Numbered from the stretch's first letter, positions 16,146 to 25,098 are shown. The stretch: DNA of 64,000 nucleotides from an uncultured Duncaniella sp. (GCA_910587165.1 CAJUKP010000001.1:1-64000); one strand, 5' to 3'. Numbers and translations: made by a program. The notes: generated from the sequence alone by a model not told the origin.

Positions 16146-16742
16146 GTGGGAAAATTTTCAGCTTTCCGACTCCAGCTCAAGACGATGCCCGAAGGGACTC
16201 ATGAATTTGAGTATCACCTTGACAAGCAGTTCTTCGTCAATATGGAGAGCACGGACATACACGACGCCGATCTCGACGTCAAACTCACGGTGACACACAA
16301 GCATGACATCTACAATCTTGCCTTCCATGTCACCGGTACAGTCACGCTTATATGCGACCGTTGTCTGGACGACCTTATCCAGCCCATTGATGCCACCTAC
16401 GACATCGCGGTCAAATTCGGCGATGACTACTCCGAGACCGATGACACTCTCACCATCCCGGAGAACGACCCCGTGCTCAATGTGTCATACATGATATTCG
16501 ACACTGCATCGCTGGCCATCCCCATCAAGCACGTCCACCCGTTGGGCAAGTGCAACCGGGCTATGAGTGCCCTGCTGCGCAAGCACCGCGCCGTCAAGAG
16601 CGACGACGAGGAGGAGGCAGAGCTTACCGACCGTCTCATCGACGAGATGGACTCGATGGAGCCCGAACCCGAAGCACCAACCGATCCCCGCTGGGACGGG
16701 CTGAAGGGCCTGAAAACCGCCGACGACAATACTGAAAACTGA
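16146..16742 (+). CDS. DUF177 (YceD-family) protein
   Basis: This 198-residue protein starts with GTG (MGKFSAFRL), a start consistent with the promoter 25 bases upstream. The family's conserved CxxC (LICDRCLDDL, about residues 69-77) and the Asp/Glu-rich C-terminus are present, with DPRWDGLKGL near the end as in DUF177 proteins. It lies just upstream of rpmF, as in most bacteria. The E. coli and plant relatives are linked to 23S rRNA maturation; the same role here is inference. Confidence 0.85.
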   Translation: MGKFSAFRLQLKTMPEGTHEFEYHLDKQFFVNMESTDIHDADLDVKLTVTHKHDIYNLAFHVTGTVTLICDRCLDDLIQPIDATYDIAVKFGDDYSETDDTLTIPENDPVLNVSYMIFDTASLAIPIKHVHPLGKCNRAMSALLRKHRAVKSDDEEEAELTDRLIDEMDSMEPEPEAPTDPRWDGLKGLKTADDNTEN

Positions 16743-16856
16743 AAACATCTCCCCTCCGCTCCGGCAGAAACCCCAAACAACGTCCCGTCTGCCCCCACAG
16801 GGAGCAACCGCGGAACGGAAAATATATAGTAACAATAAAAAAATAATAAATAAGTC

Positions 16857-17042
16857 ATGGCACATCCTAAACGAAAGCAATCCAAGACCCGCACCGCCAA
16901 GCGTCGCACCCACGACAAGGCAGTAGTTCCCACCCTGGCTCTCTGCCCCAACTGCGGCTCATGGCATCTTTATCACACCGTATGCGGCGAATGTGGTTAC
17001 TACCGCGGACGCATCGCAATCGAGAAGACCGCAGCTGTCTAA
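16857..17042 (+). CDS. rpmF: 50S ribosomal protein L32
   Basis: This 61-residue protein is typical of the family. It starts MAHPKRKQSKTRTAKRR and contains the zinc-ribbon pairs LCPNCGSW and VCGECGYY. It is a structural protein of the large ribosomal subunit. It lies 114 bases after DUF177 and is followed by a REP-like double palindrome before fabH. Confidence 0.97.
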   Translation: MAHPKRKQSKTRTAKRRTHDKAVVPTLALCPNCGSWHLYHTVCGECGYYRGRIAIEKTAAV

Positions 17043-17094
17043 GGAGGAGGAGGCCTGAGGCCTTTAAACGCCAACCCCGATAACGGCAGCCCCG

Positions 17095-17207
17095 GCAGGG
17101 ACGCGCTCCTGCGCGTCCGTTGACGTACCCAAGGCAGCTCCTCCCCCATATCCGGCGGGAAAAAGGACGCCGGGACGCTCAACGGACGCGCAGGGGCGCG
17201 TCCCTGC
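17095..17207. repeat. REP-like pair of palindromic units in inverted orientation
   Basis: Two 29-base units (17095-17123 and 17179-17207) are reverse complements of each other with one mismatch, separated by 55 bases. Each unit is itself a hairpin: GGACGCGC-TCCT-GCGCGTCC in the first, with GGGG in place of TCCT as loop in the second. Two such units facing each other is the layout of BIME-type repetitive extragenic palindromes, which are spread by RAYT transposases. No transposase is present in the window. The element could weaken transcription or stabilise mRNA between rpmF and fabH. Confidence 0.7.
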
Positions 17208-17240
17208 ACTAATCAACCACATCATCCAAACATAAACACA

Positions 17241-18224
17241 ATGATCAACACCCGCATATCCGGACTCGCTTCCTATGCCCCCGACGACATTCTCGACAAC
17301 GAGATGCTCTCGAAAATGGTAGATACCAACGATGAATGGATCACCACCCGCGTGGGCATCAAGGAACGCCGCATCCTCCGCGAGCCCGGCAAAGGCTCGT
17401 CCTACTTAGGCATCAAAGCCGTCGAGAAACTCCTCGAATCAACCGGCACAAAGCCCGAGGAAGTGGACCTGCTCATCTGCGCCACCTCCAACCCCGACTA
17501 CCGTTTCCCTTCCACCGGTTCCATAATCGCCCACAATCTGGGCATGACCAACGCCTACTCCTACGACGTTCAGGCTGCCTGTGCAGGCTTCCTCGTGGCG
17601 CTTGAGGACGGATCGGCCTACATCCGCTCAGGCCTCCGCAAGAAAGTGGTGGTCGTGGCTGCCGAGAAAATGTCGTCGATGACCAACTACACCGACCGCT
17701 CCACCTGCCCCCTCTTCGGCGACGGTGCCGGAGCCATGCTCCTTGAGCCTACCGAAGAGAACGTAGGCATACTTGAAGGCGTGTTCCATATCGACGGCAA
17801 CGGCCTCGAGCATCTCTGGATGCCCGCCGGAGGCTCCGTGCTCCCCGCTTCCCACGAGACAGTGGATGCCCAGCAGCACTACGTGATCCAGGACGGCCGC
17901 AACGTCTACAAGAACGCCGTGACCGATATGCTCGAGTCAACCAAGGAGGTGATGGAAAAAGCCGGTGTGACCGTCGACGACCTCGACTGGTTCGTCTCCC
18001 ATCAGGCCAATCTCCGCATCATCGAGGCCGTAGGCTCACGCCTCGGCATCGACCCCGACAAGGTGCTCGTCAACATCGAGAAATACGGCAACACCTCCGC
18101 CGCATCAATCCCCCTGTGCCTCGACGAATACCGCGACAAGCTCAAGAAGGGTGACAAGATCGTGCTCACCGCCTTCGGAGCAGGCTTCACATGGGGCGCC
18201 CTCTACATCGTCTGGGATCTCTGA
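17241..18224 (+). CDS. fabH: beta-ketoacyl-ACP synthase III
   Basis: This 327-residue enzyme starts fatty-acid synthesis by condensing acetyl-CoA with malonyl-ACP. The catalytic triad is visible: Cys114 in VQAACAGFL, His254 in WFVSHQAN and Asn284 in KYGNTSAAS. N-terminal NDEWITTRVGIKERRI is typical. It follows rpmF after 198 bases that contain the REP-like element; the rpmF-fabH order is common. Confidence 0.95.
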   Translation: MINTRISGLASYAPDDILDNEMLSKMVDTNDEWITTRVGIKERRILREPGKGSSYLGIKAVEKLLESTGTKPEEVDLLICATSNPDYRFPSTGSIIAHNLGMTNAYSYDVQAACAGFLVALEDGSAYIRSGLRKKVVVVAAEKMSSMTNYTDRSTCPLFGDGAGAMLLEPTEENVGILEGVFHIDGNGLEHLWMPAGGSVLPASHETVDAQQHYVIQDGRNVYKNAVTDMLESTKEVMEKAGVTVDDLDWFVSHQANLRIIEAVGSRLGIDPDKVLVNIEKYGNTSAASIPLCLDEYRDKLKKGDKIVLTAFGAGFTWGALYIVWDL

Positions 18225-18381
18225 TTCCGGCCGCCGGCGGGCAGCTTTAACAGTAAAAAATCGAACGGTAAGGGCTCATGAAACAGACACTATCGCGTTT
18301 CCTGCCTCCTTGCCGTTTTTGTGTATGTCTAACTTTAAGCAGGCTCGGTTGTTTATAAAGTAAATAAACAATTACAGAAAT
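18225..18381. other. gap between fabH and era
   Basis: There is no gene in these 157 bases. TAACTTTA at 18330-18337 is one base off the -7 consensus and could be a weak promoter for era. No terminator hairpin with a T run is visible. Confidence 0.3.
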
Positions 18382-19266
18382 ATGGATCACAAATCAGGAT
18401 TTGTCAATATCGTGGGCAACCCCAACGTGGGAAAGTCCACTCTAATGAACGACCTTGTGGGTGAGCGCATCAGCATCATCACATCCAAGGCACAGACCAC
18501 ACGCCACCGCATAATGGGCATCGTGAACACTCCGGACTACCAGATAGTGTTCTCCGACACACCCGGAGTGCTGCAGCCCAAATACAAACTGCAGGAAAGT
18601 ATGCTCAACTTCAGCGAGGGAGCGCTCGTCGACGCTGACATCCTGGTCTATGTGACCGATGTGGTGGAAGACCCCTCGAAGAACGCCGACTTCCTGGCCA
18701 AAGTGGCCAAGGAGAAGATTCCCGTGCTTCTGGTCATCAACAAGATCGACCTCGTGAAGGAACAGTCGCAGCTCGAGCAGCTCACTGACAAATGGCACAC
18801 CATGCTCCCCAACGCCGAGATATTTCCCGTCTCCGCCATTGAGCACTTCAACGTGGTCAACCTCATGTCGAGGATTGTCGAGCTGCTCCCCGTCTCTCCC
18901 CCATTCTTCGGCAAGGACGCACTCACCGACAAGCCCGCCCGATTCTTCGTCACAGAGATCATCCGCGAGAAGATCCTGCTCAACTACGACAAGGAGATAC
19001 CATACGCCGTGGAGGTGATCGTCGAGAAATTCGAGGAAAAGGAAAACTCGATCCACATCATGGCCGTGATATACGTGGAGCGCGACACACAGAAAGGCAT
19101 CATCATCGGACACCAGGGATCCAAGATCAAGAAAGTGGGTACCGAGGCCCGTAAGGATATCGAGAAATTCTTCGGCAAGAACGTATTCCTCGAACTGTTC
19201 GTCAAAGTCGAGCCCAACTGGCGAAACCGCGAGAACAAACTCAAGTCATTCGGCTACATCGAATAG
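18382..19266 (+). CDS. era: GTPase Era
   Basis: This 294-residue protein is an essential GTPase that helps assemble the 30S subunit. The G motifs are GNPNVGKS (12-19), DTPG (59-62) and NKID near 122. The C-terminal KH domain, with GHQGSKIKKVG, binds the 3' end of 16S rRNA. A good terminator follows at 19283. Confidence 0.96.
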   Translation: MDHKSGFVNIVGNPNVGKSTLMNDLVGERISIITSKAQTTRHRIMGIVNTPDYQIVFSDTPGVLQPKYKLQESMLNFSEGALVDADILVYVTDVVEDPSKNADFLAKVAKEKIPVLLVINKIDLVKEQSQLEQLTDKWHTMLPNAEIFPVSAIEHFNVVNLMSRIVELLPVSPPFFGKDALTDKPARFFVTEIIREKILLNYDKEIPYAVEVIVEKFEEKENSIHIMAVIYVERDTQKGIIIGHQGSKIKKVGTEARKDIEKFFGKNVFLELFVKVEPNWRNRENKLKSFGYIE

Positions 19267-19282
19267 AAATTTACGACCGGAC

Positions 19283-19328
19283 TGACGCATAATCCGCGAT
19301 ATATTGTGGATTATGCGTCATTTTTATT
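19283..19328 (+). terminator. terminator after era
   Basis: A perfect 13-base-pair stem (19283-19295 with 19308-19320), a 12-base loop, then TTTTTATTT. The -7 box of the next gene begins at 19329, right at the end of the T run. Confidence 0.85.
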
Positions 19329-19336
19329 TATCTTTG
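19329..19336 (+). promoter_or_regulatory. -7 box for hflX, joined to the era terminator
   Basis: TATCTTTG matches TAnnTTTG 20 bases before the hflX ATG. The best -33 candidate (TTG at 19304-19306, 22-base spacing) falls in the loop of the era terminator, so the two signals share DNA. Confidence 0.6.
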
Positions 19337-19356
19337 TGAAAAAATAAGAATCATCT

Positions 19357-20586
19357 ATGATTGACCATATACTCAACGAGGAAGTGACCGAGCGCGCCGT
19401 GCTCGTGGGGCTCATCAGCGAGCAGCAGAACGAGACGAAAGCCAAGGAATATCTCGACGAACTGGCATTTCTGGCAGATACCGCCGGAGCCGAGACCGTG
19501 AAGACATTTCTCCAGAAACTCCCGTATCCCAACCCCCGCACATACGTCGGGAAAGGCAAGCTCGAGGAGATCAGGACCTATATCGAGGACAACGACATAG
19601 GAATGGCCATATTCGACGACGACCTCACCTCAAAACAGGTGGTCAACATCGAGCGGGAACTGAAGGTGAAGATACTCGACCGCACAAGTCTCATCCTCGA
19701 CATCTTCGCCAAACGCGCGCGCACCGCCAACGCCAAGACTCAGGTGGAGCTCGCACAGTACCAGTATCTGCTCCCCAGGCTCACCCGAATGTGGACTCAC
19801 CTCGAGCGCCAGAGGGGCGGTATCGGTATGCGCGGTCCCGGCGAGACACAGATCGAGACCGACCGACGCATAATCCTCAACAAGATCTCGCTGCTCAAGG
19901 AGGAACTGCGCAACATCGACAAGCAGAAGACCGTACAGCGCAAGAACCGCGGCAAACTCACACGCGTGGCACTCGTGGGCTATACCAACGCCGGCAAATC
20001 GACTCTCATGAACGTCCTGAGCAAGAGCGACGTATTTGCCGAGAACAAACTGTTCGCCACCCTTGACACCACCGTGCGCAAGGTGATAATCGACAATCTC
20101 CCCTTCCTGCTCACCGACACCGTAGGTTTCATCCGCAAGCTCCCCACCCATCTGGTCGACTCGTTCAAGTCAACACTCGATGAGGTCCGTGAAGCCGACC
20201 TGCTGCTCCATGTTGTGGACATATCCCACCCCTACTTCGAGGAACAGATCGAGGTGGTCGACAAGACCCTCCGCGAAGTGTGCGGCAACGTAGACAAGCC
20301 GATGATCATGGTGTTCAACAAGATCGACGCCTTCACCCACACTCCCAAGGACGAGAACGACCTGACCCCGCGCACACGCGAGAACATCCCCCTCGAGGAA
20401 CTCAGGCAGATGTGGATGTCTCGCCTCCCCCACGACTGCGTGTTCATCTCGGCCAAGACCGGACGCAACATCGACGAGCTCAAGCAGATGATCTATGAGC
20501 GCGCCAAGGAGATACACCTCACACGTTTCCCCTACAACGACTTCCTCTTCCAGAAATATGACGAGGAGCCCGAACTGCCTGAATGA
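19357..20586 (+). CDS. hflX: ribosome-associated GTPase HflX
   Basis: This 409-residue protein splits stalled or hibernating ribosomes. It has the HflX N-terminal domain (about 20-190: PRTYVGKGKLEEI, DRTSLILDIFAKRA and GIGMRGPGETQIETDRR) and a GTPase domain with GYTNAGKS (208-215), DTVGFIRKLP and NKID. It overlaps the deacetylase gene by ATGA. Confidence 0.95.
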   Translation: MIDHILNEEVTERAVLVGLISEQQNETKAKEYLDELAFLADTAGAETVKTFLQKLPYPNPRTYVGKGKLEEIRTYIEDNDIGMAIFDDDLTSKQVVNIERELKVKILDRTSLILDIFAKRARTANAKTQVELAQYQYLLPRLTRMWTHLERQRGGIGMRGPGETQIETDRRIILNKISLLKEELRNIDKQKTVQRKNRGKLTRVALVGYTNAGKSTLMNVLSKSDVFAENKLFATLDTTVRKVIIDNLPFLLTDTVGFIRKLPTHLVDSFKSTLDEVREADLLLHVVDISHPYFEEQIEVVDKTLREVCGNVDKPMIMVFNKIDAFTHTPKDENDLTPRTRENIPLEELRQMWMSRLPHDCVFISAKTGRNIDELKQMIYERAKEIHLTRFPYNDFLFQKYDEEPELPE

Positions 20587-21245
20587 AACAACGCCTGCAT
20601 AAAATCTGGAACAAGCTGAAGCCCGACCGCCTCATCGAACGGCCTCCGCTCATCTACCGCGCCCTGTTCCCCGAAGCCATCTGGCGACACAAGAGACGCG
20701 GCAGCAAGACGGTATATCTCACGTTCGATGACGGCCCGGTGCCCGAGGAGACCCCCTGGGTGCTCGACCTGCTGGACCGTGAGAACGTGAAAGCCACATT
20801 TTTCATGGTGGGCGACAATGTGAGGCGGCATCCCGAGCTGCTGGAGGAAGTGAGACGCCGCGGCCACTCCGTGGGCAATCACACCATGCACCACCTCCAG
20901 GGCCTGAAGGAACGCAACCACAAATATTTCCGCGACATAAAGGAAGCAGGCGAGCTGATCGACTCCACCCTCTTCCGTCCGCCCCACGGCATCGTATGGC
21001 CCGGGCAAGCCAGACTCATCAGACGCCACTACAACATAATAATGTATGACATCGTCACCCGCGACTACTCAAAGAGAGTGAACGGAGAGCGGGTGCTCAA
21101 CAATGTGAAACGCTATGCACGCAACGGGAGCATAATCGTGTTCCACGACTCCCGCAAGGCCCACGCCAATATGCGCTACGCCCTCCCCCTCGCCATCCGC
21201 TGGCTCAAGGACAACGGCTATGAATTCGCACCGCTGCCGATGTGA
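20583..21245 (+). CDS. polysaccharide deacetylase (NodB/CE4 family)
   Basis: This 220-residue protein has the CE4 motifs in order: TFDDGP with Asp49/Asp50, HSVGNHTMHH with metal ligands His100 and His104, RPPHG and IVFHDS. It lacks an obvious signal peptide, so either it is cytoplasmic or the basic N-terminus is an uncleaved anchor. It removes N-acetyl groups from a sugar polymer; the substrate is not evident. It overlaps hflX by 4 bases and queG by 1 base (TGATG), so the three are co-translated. Confidence 0.85.
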   Translation: MKQRLHKIWNKLKPDRLIERPPLIYRALFPEAIWRHKRRGSKTVYLTFDDGPVPEETPWVLDLLDRENVKATFFMVGDNVRRHPELLEEVRRRGHSVGNHTMHHLQGLKERNHKYFRDIKEAGELIDSTLFRPPHGIVWPGQARLIRRHYNIIMYDIVTRDYSKRVNGERVLNNVKRYARNGSIIVFHDSRKAHANMRYALPLAIRWLKDNGYEFAPLPM

Positions 21246-22180
21246 TGGACTCCGCCGAAATCAAACGTCTCGTTACCGGCGCCGGGGCCTGTGCCTGCGG
21301 CATCGCCTCAGTATCTCCGGTCTCGCCCGATGAGGAGAAGCTGTGTACCGGATGGATCGCATCCGGAAAACACGGCGCGATGGAATATCTCGCCAGATAT
21401 CAGGATGTGAGGCGCGATCCCGCACTCCTGCTCCCCGGAGCGCGGAGCATAATCGTGGCCGCATTCAACTACTATCATCGCGACAACGGATCCCTGCACT
21501 GGGCGCGCTATGCCCTGGGCCGCGACTATCATGAGGAGGTGAGAGAACGCCTCTCGGAAGTGGCCGCGATGCTTCCCGGCGAACACAGGGTGACGGTAGA
21601 CACCGCCCCCCTCCGCGAACGCTACTGGGCCGTCAGGGCCGGAGTGGGATTCACCGGACTCAACGGCCTCCTCATAGTGCCCGGAACAGGGTCGTGGGTA
21701 GTGCTCGGCGAGATCCTCACCACCCTTGAGCTCGAACCTGACTCCCCCCTCGCGGTTTCCGGATGCGGGAATTGCGGCAGATGCCTCTCGGCCTGTCCAG
21801 GCAAGGCCCTCGACGGCCGGGGAGGGATGGACGCACGGAAATGCCGCTCATATCTGAGCATTGAGTACAGAGGGGAGGATATTCCTCACCTCGGCGGAAG
21901 GGTCTACGGCTGCGACATCTGCCAAGAGGTATGCCCCCACAACAGAGGCGCGCGCGAATCAGACATTTTCACGCCACGCGGCGAGGTCATTTCACTGAGT
22001 CTCGAGGATGTCAGGGGTATGCGCCAGGAGGAATTCTCACGCCTGTTCAGCCACTCGGCCATAAAGCGCACCAAGCTGTCAGGACTTCTGCGCAACGCGC
22101 TGAGATGCGGCACAGAGAGCAGGGATGGTGATGCGGGGACGCACTCCGAGAGCCTCGGCCACACGGCTGACGGGGATTGA
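21245..22180 (+). CDS. queG: epoxyqueuosine reductase
   Basis: This 311-residue protein makes queuosine from epoxyqueuosine in tRNA, the last step of Q synthesis. The cobalamin-binding N-terminal part has GFTGLNGLLI. The two 4Fe-4S clusters are served by CGNCGRCLSACP and CDICQEVCPHN, with an extra Cys in DARKCRSYLS. I take ATG 21245; a GTG one codon earlier is possible. The last 30 or so residues (after SGLLRNAL) go beyond the family core and overlap the end of the convergent tatD-like gene by 102 bases. Confidence 0.92.
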   Translation: MDSAEIKRLVTGAGACACGIASVSPVSPDEEKLCTGWIASGKHGAMEYLARYQDVRRDPALLLPGARSIIVAAFNYYHRDNGSLHWARYALGRDYHEEVRERLSEVAAMLPGEHRVTVDTAPLRERYWAVRAGVGFTGLNGLLIVPGTGSWVVLGEILTTLELEPDSPLAVSGCGNCGRCLSACPGKALDGRGGMDARKCRSYLSIEYRGEDIPHLGGRVYGCDICQEVCPHNRGARESDIFTPRGEVISLSLEDVRGMRQEEFSRLFSHSAIKRTKLSGLLRNALRCGTESRDGDAGTHSESLGHTADGD

Positions 22181-22750
22181 CGAATCGTCGGTCTCGACAA
22201 GCAGCCTCGACGGCGGGGTCACAGCCACCGAGAGGGGATTGAACTTCTCGCCATAGCTCAGATAGAACCCGAATTTAAGCAGATCCTGTGCCAGTCCGGG
22301 CTTTCCCCTGAAACCGTGGATCACCCACGGCTGCACGGGCTTCAGCTTGTTCTTCAGCTTTATTATCTCCGGATAACGCTTGACTATGTGCAGTATCAGC
22401 GGCTTGTGCAGATGCTCGCTGAGGAATATATGGTAATCCAGCATGGCCATCTGCGAATCGAGGTTGGGAGCCACCTGCTCCACTTCCCAGCGGTCTTCCT
22501 TCCACACCCATCCGTAGCTGATGTGTGCGAGGTCGAGTCCGGTCTCACCTATGGCCACGACGCGCGGATCGGCAGCGAGAGCCCTCACCCACCTCATATC
22601 GGCAGCGGTGGCTATCCCCACATTCCACGGATGTATCCCCACCGAATACAGACAACCCCTCCTCAGCCTGAGGTCGCGAATCTCCATCGACGAGGGATCG
22701 AGATTGACCACGGCATCCGGACGGGCAGTGTGTGAGTGATTGTCTATCAT
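22079..22750 (-). CDS. TatD-family metal-dependent hydrolase
   Basis: The protein has 223 residues from the ATG at 22750, which begins MIDNHSH, the expected metal-binding HxH start. Further metal or active-site motifs are GETGLD, the His in KPLILHIV, IHGFRG and VETDDSS. The family comprises 3'-5' exonucleases/DNases. The protein is a little short (about 260 is usual), with a compact C-terminus. It starts 7 bases after yidD and is the last gene of a leftward operon; its 3' end overlaps queG. Confidence 0.85.
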   Translation of the reverse strand: MIDNHSHTARPDAVVNLDPSSMEIRDLRLRRGCLYSVGIHPWNVGIATAADMRWVRALAADPRVVAIGETGLDLAHISYGWVWKEDRWEVEQVAPNLDSQMAMLDYHIFLSEHLHKPLILHIVKRYPEIIKLKNKLKPVQPWVIHGFRGKPGLAQDLLKFGFYLSYGEKFNPLSVAVTPPSRLLVETDDSSIPVSRVAEALGVRPRITIPALCAASQRVAQKS

Positions 22751-22757
22751 TTCCGAT

Positions 22758-22970
22758 TCAAGGGACAGGATCGTAGCCCGAGCCACCCCAGGGATGGCAA
22801 CGGCATATCCGCTTCACGGCCAGCCATGTCCCCTTCAGCGGGCCGTGCTTCGTGATGGCCTCGATGGCATACTGGCTGCAGGTGGGGGTGAAACGGCACG
22901 ACGGCGGGAGCATCGGGGAGATGCAGCAGCGGTAGAACCTGATGGGGAGAATGAGCAACCGGCTAAGCAT
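22758..22970 (-). CDS. yidD: membrane protein insertion efficiency factor YidD
   Basis: The protein has 70 residues from the ATG at 22970 ([19 protein letters not shown]). The family signature [15 protein letters not shown] and the conserved [13 protein letters not shown] and [13 protein letters not shown] are present. It helps YidC insert membrane proteins. The first 8 bases overlap the end of rnpA, the standard arrangement. Confidence 0.95.
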   Translation of the reverse strand: MLSRLLILPIRFYRCCISPMLPPSCRFTPTCSQYAIEAITKHGPLKGTWLAVKRICRCHPWGGSGYDPVP

Positions 22971-23328
22971 TGACTTTATTGAGAAGCTTGCGCAGAGCGG
23001 CCTCGACACGCGAGTAAGGCAACCTCTCGGAGGCCACATAGATGAAAGCGATGTCCACCGGAAGGTCGGCCGGGATGATCTGACGGTTGAGTCTGTAGGC
23101 CTCGCGCACCACCCTTCTCATCCTCACCCTGTCCACGGCATGGCGCAGACGCTTCTTGGGTATCGAGACGAGAAATTGCGGACATGAGGCTGCCCTGGAT
23201 GTATTCAGGCCCCACGTCGCGCGCAAAGGGTAGCAGAGTGCGGACTTCACCCCGTCACTGTCGTGGCGGAACAGCTTCTCGATGGCTGTCTCGCTGCAGA
23301 GCTTCTCTATTTTGTAAAGACGGGGCAT
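22963..23328 (-). CDS. rnpA: ribonuclease P protein component
   Basis: This 121-residue protein is the subunit that helps the RNase P RNA cut tRNA precursors. The RNR-type signature is visible as [14 protein letters not shown] (about 66-79). The context hemD-rnpA-yidD is typical of Bacteroidetes, where rpmH is often not adjacent; rpmH is absent here too. Confidence 0.92.
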   Translation of the reverse strand: MPRLYKIEKLCSETAIEKLFRHDSDGVKSALCYPLRATWGLNTSRAASCPQFLVSIPKKRLRHAVDRVRMRRVVREAYRLNRQIIPADLPVDIAFIYVASERLPYSRVEAALRKLLNKVNA

Positions 23329-23346
23329 TATGGTTTATGATGAAGA

Positions 23347-23400
23347 GGAGCTATTCCGGCAATGGATAGTCTTGCTGACAATTCATGCCGGGATAGCTCC
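23347..23400. repeat. 15-bp inverted repeat between hemD and rnpA
   Basis: The arms 23347-23361 and 23386-23400 pair over 15 bases with one G-U pair on the plus strand, around a 24-base loop. There is no T run on the minus strand, where the genes are read. It may be an RNA processing or stability structure, or a partial terminator that lowers rnpA expression from the upstream genes. Confidence 0.5.
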
Positions 23401-23416
23401 AGATGTGTGGTTTGGA

Positions 23417-24172
23417 TCAGGAAGCCTGTGAGTCGGCCTCGGCCTTGAGATAGTTCTCGAGAGCGCCGGTCATGGATGGCGCTGTGGGCGACGGAGCCTC
23501 GATGTCGAGACGCAGCCCTGCATCGCGGGCAGCCTGGGCTGTGGTGGAGCCGAAGCAGGCTATCTTGATGTCGCCCTGGTTGAAATCGGGGAAGTTCTTG
23601 AGAAGCGACTGGATGCCCGACGGGCTGAAGAACACGAGCATATCATAGTCAAACGGCTCATCCGGACCGAAATCGTTGCTGACAGTGCGATACATGACTG
23701 CCTTTGTGTAGTTGATGCCGTTCTTGTCGAGCACACCCGAATCTTCCTTGTGGACATCGCTCACCACCCAGAGGAATTTCTCCTTCTTGTGCTTTATGAG
23801 TGCCGGGAGAAGCCCGTCGAGCTTGCCGGTCTCGCCATGGAAGATCTTGCGCTTGCGGTAGACGATATATTTCTGAAGATAGAGCGCGATCGACTCCGTG
23901 GTGCAGAAATATTTCATCGTGTCGGGAATGGTGACACGCATCTCCTCGCAGAGACGGAAGAAATGGTCGATAGCCGTGCGGGCCGTGAAGATGATGGCCG
24001 TAAAGTCGTTGATGGCTATTTTGGACTGGCGGAATTCCTTGGCGGAGAGACCCTCTACCTTGATGAACGGACGGAGTACTACCTCTACGCCATATCTGTC
24101 GGCAATATCATAATAGGGAGACTTGCCGGATTCCGGACGGGGCTGGGACACCAATACTTTCTTGACTTTCAC
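23417..24172 (-). CDS. hemD: uroporphyrinogen-III synthase
   Basis: This 251-residue protein has the bilobed HemD pattern: LVSQPRPESGKSPYYDIA, a phosphate-contact segment IIFTARTAIDHFF, and in the second lobe MLVFFSPSGIQSLL and IACFGSTTAQAARDAG. It closes the tetrapyrrole ring in the haem/sirohaem pathway. Sequence of this family is weakly conserved; the neighbours DUF4271 and rnpA support the call, since this order is frequent in Bacteroidetes. Confidence 0.88.
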   Translation of the reverse strand: MKVKKVLVSQPRPESGKSPYYDIADRYGVEVVLRPFIKVEGLSAKEFRQSKIAINDFTAIIFTARTAIDHFFRLCEEMRVTIPDTMKYFCTTESIALYLQKYIVYRKRKIFHGETGKLDGLLPALIKHKKEKFLWVVSDVHKEDSGVLDKNGINYTKAVMYRTVSNDFGPDEPFDYDMLVFFSPSGIQSLLKNFPDFNQGDIKIACFGSTTAQAARDAGLRLDIEAPSPTAPSMTGALENYLKAEADSQAS

Positions 24173-24245
24173 TTGATGGTCATTTTATGGATTACACTGA
24201 CATCGCCGCTTGACGCGAAACTAAGTACAGTGGATGGAAGATGTG

Positions 24246-25061
24246 TCAGAAGAATTTAGTCAATAGAGTCTGCATGAACAGTATTGTTCTATAGAGCAAA
24301 ACTATAGGTACAATTTCAAGACTGCAAAGGTACAAAATAAAATAGATTAACGAGCCAAAATTATCGTAAAAAAGCCTAAAACCCTTGCAGATAAACACTA
24401 TTCGGGTCAAAAAATAGCAACTCAGACCGCAAATGACCACCACCGGAGCCGCCACCGGATTGAAAAGCACCACGAGGGCCGGCACAACGAGCAGCATGGC
24501 CAGAAGCGCCTGGGAGGCATTGAAACCTTTCATCCACAACCGGGCGGCCACGCGGTCGGCAAACACATAGCCCACCACATAATAGGTCCCGAGCTGCCAG
24601 AGATAATACAGGATGGCGGCGAGTGTGAGCGCGCTTATCACGACAAACACTCCCGGTCCGGATGACGCTCCGGCCACACCGAGGGCCGAATTGACAATGA
24701 TCCCCTCCGACAGACAGGCCATGAACATCAGCGAGAGCTGCACTCCGGTCTCGGAGGCGGTGCGCACATCAAACGAATCCTCGCGCCGGCGTATCGAGAA
24801 GAGGTCGGTGGCGAAGTTCTTGAGAAACGTGGAATAGTGGCGGAAGTTGTAGGCCAGCAGCAGGAACATCCCCAGAAGCAGACACAACACCCCCGAATCA
24901 TAGCCCGGAAGCGAGGCCTTCTCGCCCGGCTCATGCCCTTGCGTATATGCCACCTGCCCCCGGGAAAACCATGTGTGTTCCGACACGGGCGACACGGCAT
25001 CCTGCTCTGTGCAGAAACTGTGGCGGAACGGAGAGGCTATTGAGTCGGAGAGTTGCGGCAT
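24246..25061 (-). CDS. DUF4271 membrane protein
   Basis: This 271-residue protein has a soluble N-terminal part (about 1-55) and seven or so hydrophobic helices, for example VLCLLLGMFLLLAYNF, VFVVISALTLAAILYYLW and LLAMLLVVPALVVLF. It matches the Bacteroidetes DUF4271 family, which is usually encoded just before hemD. Its function is unknown. It lies 73 bases upstream of hemD on the same strand. Confidence 0.75.
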   Translation of the reverse strand: MPQLSDSIASPFRHSFCTEQDAVSPVSEHTWFSRGQVAYTQGHEPGEKASLPGYDSGVLCLLLGMFLLLAYNFRHYSTFLKNFATDLFSIRRREDSFDVRTASETGVQLSLMFMACLSEGIIVNSALGVAGASSGPGVFVVISALTLAAILYYLWQLGTYYVVGYVFADRVAARLWMKGFNASQALLAMLLVVPALVVLFNPVAAPVVVICGLSCYFLTRIVFICKGFRLFYDNFGSLIYFILYLCSLEIVPIVLLYRTILFMQTLLTKFF

Positions 25062-25098
25062 TCTGTTGTCTGATTGGAATTTTTTTGAGGTTTCAGAT

